Source: Scatosoma sp964504025
GTDB taxonomy: Bacteria > Bacillota > Clostridia > Christensenellales > Borkfalkiaceae
Reading direction: 5' to 3'
Length of the DNA: 17,154 nucleotides
Assembly (NCBI GenBank): GCA_964504025.1
Contig: CAZDCO010000026.1
Coordinates: 1-17,154 of the forward strand
Below, in pieces: positions 13,885 through 17,154 of this stretch (position 1 is the first letter of the stretch; each line of letters opens with the position of its first letter). A program made the translations under genes and the position numbers. The notes below the pieces were generated by a model. That model made no database searches. It was not told where the DNA came from and saw nothing but the letters and a program-made list of their open reading frames with translations.

Positions 13885-14328
13885 ATGAAAAAGATTATCG
13901 CTTTAATTTTATCCGCTTTAACGTCCTTGTGTTTGATTGCCTGTGGAAACAACTCGAAATATGCTATCGACGATTACGCTTGGGTAATGTCGTCCATACA
14001 GTCGGTGGAACAAAACGGAGATTTCGTTGCTTACGCTCCGTCTAACGATACTTTTGATAAAACGGCTTATCCCGACGCCGTCGCCATGGAGATGACTTGC
14101 ACCGCGAAAGACGGCGTATTGTCTATTTTAGATAAAACGAATAATAAAAACTATAACGGTTCGTATCAAATTACGGACAGCTCCTCGCAAACGGTGATAT
14201 ATAAAATTGTACTCGAAGATAAAAGCGGAACGGCGGTCGTATCAGTTACGAACGGACAGGACGGAACGGTGATTCCTACTATGATACTTTCAATAGGCGA
14301 TTACGCTTTGAATTTTCAATCGAAATAA
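13885..14328 (+). CDS. Small secreted lipoprotein of unknown function
   Basis: A 147-residue protein. A signal peptide with KK at positions 2-3 and a hydrophobic core ends at the lipobox LIAC with Cys20, so the mature protein of about 128 residues is tethered to the outer face of the membrane. The mature part has one Trp near its start (YAWVM) and then alternating polar and hydrophobic stretches typical of beta strands, e.g. GSYQITDSS, VIYKIVLEDKSGTAVVSV and MILSIGDYALNFQ. A lipocalin-like or other small beta fold is a guess. The frame is open from an ATG at 13867, but the ATG at 13885 has the SD GCGAGG at the right distance and gives a proper signal peptide. It stands alone, so context gives no function. 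Confidence 0.8.
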   Translation: MKKIIALILSALTSLCLIACGNNSKYAIDDYAWVMSSIQSVEQNGDFVAYAPSNDTFDKTAYPDAVAMEMTCTAKDGVLSILDKTNNKNYNGSYQITDSSSQTVIYKIVLEDKSGTAVVSVTNGQDGTVIPTMILSIGDYALNFQSK

Positions 14329-14350
14329 TTTTCGGTATGCGATCGTCTAA

Positions 14351-14378
14351 AAAATCGTGGCTACATCGCGCCGATTTT
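14351..14378 (+). terminator. Possible weak terminator after the small lipoprotein gene
   Basis: AAAATCG (14351-14357) pairs with CGATTTT (14372-14378) over a 14-base loop, followed by a mixed T/C-rich stretch instead of a clean T run. It is the best candidate in the 203-nt gap before the next gene. T-rich runs at 14403-14440 could help termination. Confidence 0.3.
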
Positions 14379-14450
14379 GGCGTCTTCTTCTTTCTTGCTT
14401 CGCTTTTTTAGCACTTTTCACTTTTTTTAACGCATTTTTTGCGATAGTGC

Positions 14451-14479
14451 TTGACAATGCGCGCGTTTTAAGGTATACT
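14451..14479 (+). promoter_or_regulatory. Sigma-A promoter of the GH94 gene
   Basis: -35 TTGACA (14451-14456) and -10 TATACT (14474-14479) have a 17-bp spacer. The start would be near 14486, giving a leader of about 46 nt. Confidence 0.82.
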
Positions 14480-14494
14480 TGACCATATAACAAC

Positions 14495-14511
14495 GATACG
14501 GTTCCCGTATC
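14495..14511 (+). promoter_or_regulatory. Operator-like palindrome in the GH94 leader
   Basis: GATACGG (14495-14501) and CCGTATC (14505-14511) are perfect 7-bp arms around TTC, about 10 nt after the predicted start and 6 nt before the SD GAGGATG (14518-14524). This is a classic place for a repressor of a sugar gene (LacI or GntR type). In RNA it would be a compact hairpin. It does not match the CcpA cre consensus. Confidence 0.55.
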
Positions 14512-14531
14512 AAAAAAGAGGATGAACGATT

Positions 14532-16883
14532 ATGGAACAAAACGGATTTTTTAACGATCGGTTGGGCGGCTATACCATTACGAAATTGCCTAAAGCCGGC
14601 TTGTACGAATACATATACAAAAACGGCGAAATTCTATTGAAACTCGATCAATACGGTATTCAAACCTGTCAAATCGACGCGCCGTCGGGCATTGCCACGA
14701 TGAAACGCGAGCGTCGCGAACTTTCTTCGCCTGCAAAACTCTATTTTTCGGTGAACGGTAAAGTGCACGACAACTTCGACGTATTCGGTGCAGACGATTT
14801 CTCGATCGATTTTCAACCGCAAAAAGCGGTGTATACGCTCCGCTTCGGCACGATTCGTGTGGCGACGGAAATGCTCGTACCCGTAAGCGGCAGAAAGGTG
14901 ATTATGCACGTTACCTTTGCCAACGACGGCGATGAAAACGTAGATGTCAAGGTGATGCCTTGCGTATATCCCTACGTCAACGAATTGATGATGGCGCCGT
15001 GGGACAAACCGGAGTGGTACACGCGTACGAAATACGCAGCAGGGGAAACGCCCGTGTTCACGACTACGCGGTATAGCGTTGCAGGAAAAAAGGAAGAGCG
15101 TAGATACTTCTCGCTCGTAACCTCTTTGCCTGTAGCTTCTTTCGAGTTGAGCGACGAACGCTTGGCGTACGCTACGAATAATTTTACCGCAATTCCCGAC
15201 GCATTCAGCGGTGAAACGGAAAACGAGTTATACGCGTTCGGTCAATGTTTTGCAGGCGTAGCCACGGTTACGGTTGCCGCACACGGCGAAACGAAGGTGA
15301 AGAACGTATTTACGACGGCACTCTACGGCGAAAACGTGGAAGAGGATATTGCCGCGGCAAAGACGTATTTTTGCGAGAAGAAATTGCAAGAAGAAACGGC
15401 GGCTTTGCAAGCGAAATTCGATAAGTTGTTCTCCGTTCGCACGGTGGAAACGGCGGATAAGACGTTTGACAAATTCGTCAACGGATTTTTGCCTTTGGAA
15501 CTTGACTGGGTGAGTGCGCTTGACAGAGGTTGGCCTACGGGCATGCGCGGCGTGCGCGACGCGTCCAACGACTTCGAGGGATATATCGACTACGATAAAA
15601 CGGCTTGCCGCGCGGTCATTGAAAATATTTTCTCCAAACAGCGTAGCGACGGTTGGTATCCTCGTCAAGTACCGTTCGGAGCAGGCGAAAAATTCGACTT
15701 GCGCCATTTCGTAGACAGTGCGTGCTTCTTTACAGAATACGTATACGATTATCTTGCTTCCACGGACGACTACGGCTTGTTAGACGAGAAATTTGCCTAC
15801 TACGACGCGCCTGAACGGTTGGAAAGCGGCTATACGCACCTGAAAAAGGGTATCGAATATTTGACGGACGCGAACAACCTCGGTGAGCACGGACTCGTAA
15901 AAATGCAAGGCGGCGACTGGTTGGATTGTTTAAGCAGTGCGGGAATCAAAGGCAGAGGGGAAACGGTTATGGTTTCCTGTCAGCTCGTGATGTGCTTGCG
16001 CTACCTTGCGGAAATCACGCAAAAACGCGGCGGCAACGGCGACGGATATTTGCAATTCGCGAAAGAATTGACGGAAACGATCAACGCGGCTTCGTACAAC
16101 GAAAGCGGCTTCTATAACGGCGTATTTACCGACAACGGCGAATGGATCTTCTCGGAGAAAGATTCGGACGGCGAAAAACGTATCTATGCGCCGACGAACA
16201 GCTACGCGATTATCAGCGGCGTGGCGTTTGGCAAGGAAAAATCGGTCGTCAACCACTTGGAAAGCTTGAAGACGAGCGACGGATATAAACTCTTCTCTAC
16301 CCCCTTCGGCGTAAAGACGATCGACGGAATCGGCAAAATGGGTACGGGCGACTTCCAACCGTACTTCGCGGAGAATGCAAGCGTATATAATCACGGTTCG
16401 CAACTCTTCTACGCGCGCGCCTTGGCAAAAGCAGGCGAACACGAAAAATTGTACGACGCGTTGAACTACGCTATGCCTTTCAACGGCGAGTTGCATAAGG
16501 AAAGCTCGATTTGCGCCGCACCGTATGCGATCACGAATTGTTATCACCTCGTGCCGTCCTTCTACGGTAGAACGGGATTCTCGTTCTTGACGGGTAGCGT
16601 TGCAATGATCGAACGCGCCGTATATAACTGGTTGTTCGGCGTGCAGTACACGTTGGATACCGTTGCTATTCGTCCTTGTATTCCCGAACAATATAAAGAC
16701 GCTAAGATTAAACTCTCCTACGGCGATACGGAATTGTCGATTCGCTACGAGGGCTACGGCAATACCGTCATCGGGGCAAGCCTGAACGGTAAAGAGCTTT
16801 GTACGGCGAACGGCGAAGTCGTCGTGGAAAAATCGGCGTTGCAGGGCGTCGCGAATGCAGTAATCGTCGTGCGCGTAAAATAA
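14532..16883 (+). CDS. GH94-type disaccharide phosphorylase (cellobiose/chitobiose phosphorylase-like)
   Basis: A 783-residue cytoplasmic enzyme with no signal peptide. The GH94 layout is visible: an N-terminal beta-sandwich (about 1-280), linker helices, an (alpha/alpha)6 barrel (about 320-700) and a C-terminal beta domain. Signatures are RGVRDASNDF (339-348), GDWLDC (461-466, whose last Asp465 lines up with the general acid of the family's DWND motif), NHG (620-622) and TGS (687-689). The last two, His621 and Thr687-Gly688, are at the phosphate-binding positions, which favours phosphorolysis over hydrolysis. Such enzymes turn an imported beta-linked disaccharide plus phosphate into a sugar 1-phosphate and a free sugar; the exact substrate is unknown. 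The SD GAGGATG is 7 nt upstream of the start. It is a single-gene unit, with no transporter or kinase beside it. Confidence 0.85.
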   Translation: MEQNGFFNDRLGGYTITKLPKAGLYEYIYKNGEILLKLDQYGIQTCQIDAPSGIATMKRERRELSSPAKLYFSVNGKVHDNFDVFGADDFSIDFQPQKAVYTLRFGTIRVATEMLVPVSGRKVIMHVTFANDGDENVDVKVMPCVYPYVNELMMAPWDKPEWYTRTKYAAGETPVFTTTRYSVAGKKEERRYFSLVTSLPVASFELSDERLAYATNNFTAIPDAFSGETENELYAFGQCFAGVATVTVAAHGETKVKNVFTTALYGENVEEDIAAAKTYFCEKKLQEETAALQAKFDKLFSVRTVETADKTFDKFVNGFLPLELDWVSALDRGWPTGMRGVRDASNDFEGYIDYDKTACRAVIENIFSKQRSDGWYPRQVPFGAGEKFDLRHFVDSACFFTEYVYDYLASTDDYGLLDEKFAYYDAPERLESGYTHLKKGIEYLTDANNLGEHGLVKMQGGDWLDCLSSAGIKGRGETVMVSCQLVMCLRYLAEITQKRGGNGDGYLQFAKELTETINAASYNESGFYNGVFTDNGEWIFSEKDSDGEKRIYAPTNSYAIISGVAFGKEKSVVNHLESLKTSDGYKLFSTPFGVKTIDGIGKMGTGDFQPYFAENASVYNHGSQLFYARALAKAGEHEKLYDALNYAMPFNGELHKESSICAAPYAITNCYHLVPSFYGRTGFSFLTGSVAMIERAVYNWLFGVQYTLDTVAIRPCIPEQYKDAKIKLSYGDTELSIRYEGYGNTVIGASLNGKELCTANGEVVVEKSALQGVANAVIVVRVK

Positions 16884-16904
16884 GTATAGAATATACGTTC
16901 GTAG

Positions 16905-16934
16905 ACCGTCGGCACTTTCTTGCCGACGGTTTTT
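16905..16934 (+). terminator. Strong intrinsic terminator of the GH94 gene
   Basis: ACCGTCGGCA (16905-16914) pairs perfectly with TGCCGACGGT (16921-16930) over CTTTCT, followed by a T tail. It begins 21 nt after the stop codon. Confidence 0.93.
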
Positions 16935-17021
16935 ACAAACAGACTTGCGCAAATTTTGCGCGTGTACGTGCGGTTTAACAAAAAATTTCTCAAAAAACAC
17001 GGAAAGTGCGCGTAAAAACAG

Positions 17022-17050
17022 TTGCTTTTTTCAAGCGGATAGTATATAAT
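17022..17050 (+). promoter_or_regulatory. Sigma-A promoter of tRNA-Ser
   Basis: -35 TTGCTT (17022-17027) and -10 TATAAT (17045-17050) have a 17-bp spacer. The predicted start near 17057 is about 7 nt before the mature tRNA. Confidence 0.75.
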
Positions 17051-17063
17051 ATAAAAGCTGTTT

Positions 17064-17153
17064 GCAGAGATGGCGGAGCGGTCGAACGCGCACGATTCGA
17101 AATCGTGTTATGCAGGAATGTATACAAGGGTTCAAATCCCTTTCTCTGCGCCA
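17064..17153 (+). tRNA. tRNA-Ser (anticodon CGA)
   Basis: A complete 90-nt type II tRNA with encoded CCA. The acceptor GCAGAGA pairs with TCTCTGC and the discriminator is G, as in serine tRNAs. The anticodon stem CACGA/TCGTG encloses TTCGAAA, giving CGA, which reads UCG. A long variable arm (about 17108-17125, ATGCA-type stem) is present, as serine tRNAs require. Confidence 0.95.
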
Positions 17154-17154
17154 C

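Noticed and set aside
13626..14328. tRNA-Ala 3' end as an integration site for a small island carrying the lipoprotein gene
   Set aside because: There is no integrase, no repeat of the tRNA 3' end downstream, and base use does not change. The tRNA is followed directly by its own terminator.
14410..14451. Inverted repeat AGCACT...AGTGCT just upstream of the GH94 promoter
   Set aside because: The arms are 6 bp, 30 bp apart, in a T-rich low-complexity stretch. The chance level is high and the repeat suggests neither a clear terminator nor an operator.
3371..14511. Shared GATAC...GTATC half-sites in the hairpins at 3371-3387 and 14495-14511, as if one regulator bound both
   Set aside because: The half-sites are 3 bp apart in one and 7 bp apart in the other, so a single dimer would not fit both. 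The word CGATACG also occurs by chance elsewhere (9968, 13783).
15930..17000. 356-codon minus-strand frame opposite the GH94 gene
   Set aside because: It runs through a strong terminator and the coding part of a well-supported gene, and has the odd composition of an antisense shadow. The same holds for the minus-strand frames at 8551-9354 and 7642-8307 opposite mfd.
1..17154. CRISPR arrays, insertion sequences, prophage genes or toxin-antitoxin pairs
   Set aside because: I saw no regularly spaced repeats, transposase or integrase motifs, phage structural proteins or paired small overlapping genes. The intergenic gaps are short and explained by promoters, terminators and tRNAs.

Overview
The window looks like chromosomal core DNA of an endospore-forming member of the Bacillota, class Clostridia. 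It carries the forespore sigma operon spoIIAA-spoIIAB-sigF and low-GC Gram-positive style promoters, Shine-Dalgarno sites and intrinsic terminators. The coding sequence is unusually rich in NCG codons. The even base use, the prs-pth-mfd-foldase order and the lipoprotein types fit an uncultured gut clostridial lineage (Christensenellales-like is my guess, low confidence). I see no mobile element, phage, CRISPR or integron, and no broken gene.

Layout. Positions 1-160 (minus strand) hold tRNA-Asp(GUC), cut by the window edge, and a CAU tRNA, with a promoter at 195-223. Positions 254-1920 hold the spoIIA operon, from a promoter with Spo0A-box-like elements and an abnormal 23-bp spacer to an intrinsic terminator. 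Positions 1922-4726 are a likely transcription unit: a CPBP membrane protease with an apparently leaderless start, rlmH, an M14 gamma-D-glutamyl-diaminopimelate-type peptidase and tadA. Positions 4745-5875 hold prs with its own promoter, leader and strong terminator. Then come pth and mfd, 7 nt apart. Positions 9885-12163 hold a 707-residue PrsA/SurA-like lipoprotein with its own promoter and a hairpin over its ribosome binding site. A MATE transporter follows (12178-13539). Positions 13545-13737 hold tRNA-Ala(CGC) with a consensus promoter, phased A-tracts and a strong terminator. After it come a small orphan lipoprotein (13885-14328), a GH94-type disaccharide phosphorylase with a palindrome just after its promoter (14451-16934), and tRNA-Ser(CGA) at the right edge.

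How the genes relate. SpoIIAA, SpoIIAB and sigma-F form the partner-switching circuit that starts the forespore programme. The prs-pth-mfd block resembles the Bacillus subtilis block, but ctc, fin and spoVT are not there. tadA, rlmH, pth and the tRNA genes serve translation; prs supplies PRPP; Mfd couples transcription to repair; the PrsA-like lipoprotein is probably an extracytoplasmic chaperone. The GH94 enzyme probably phosphorolyses an imported beta-linked disaccharide in the cytoplasm.

No wholly new multi-gene system is evident. The most promising points are regulatory: the spoIIG-like spoIIA promoter, the leaderless protease gene, the palindrome around the prs promoter, the hairpin over the foldase start site and the operator-like palindrome of the GH94 gene. 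Among the proteins, the oversized divergent foldase stands out.
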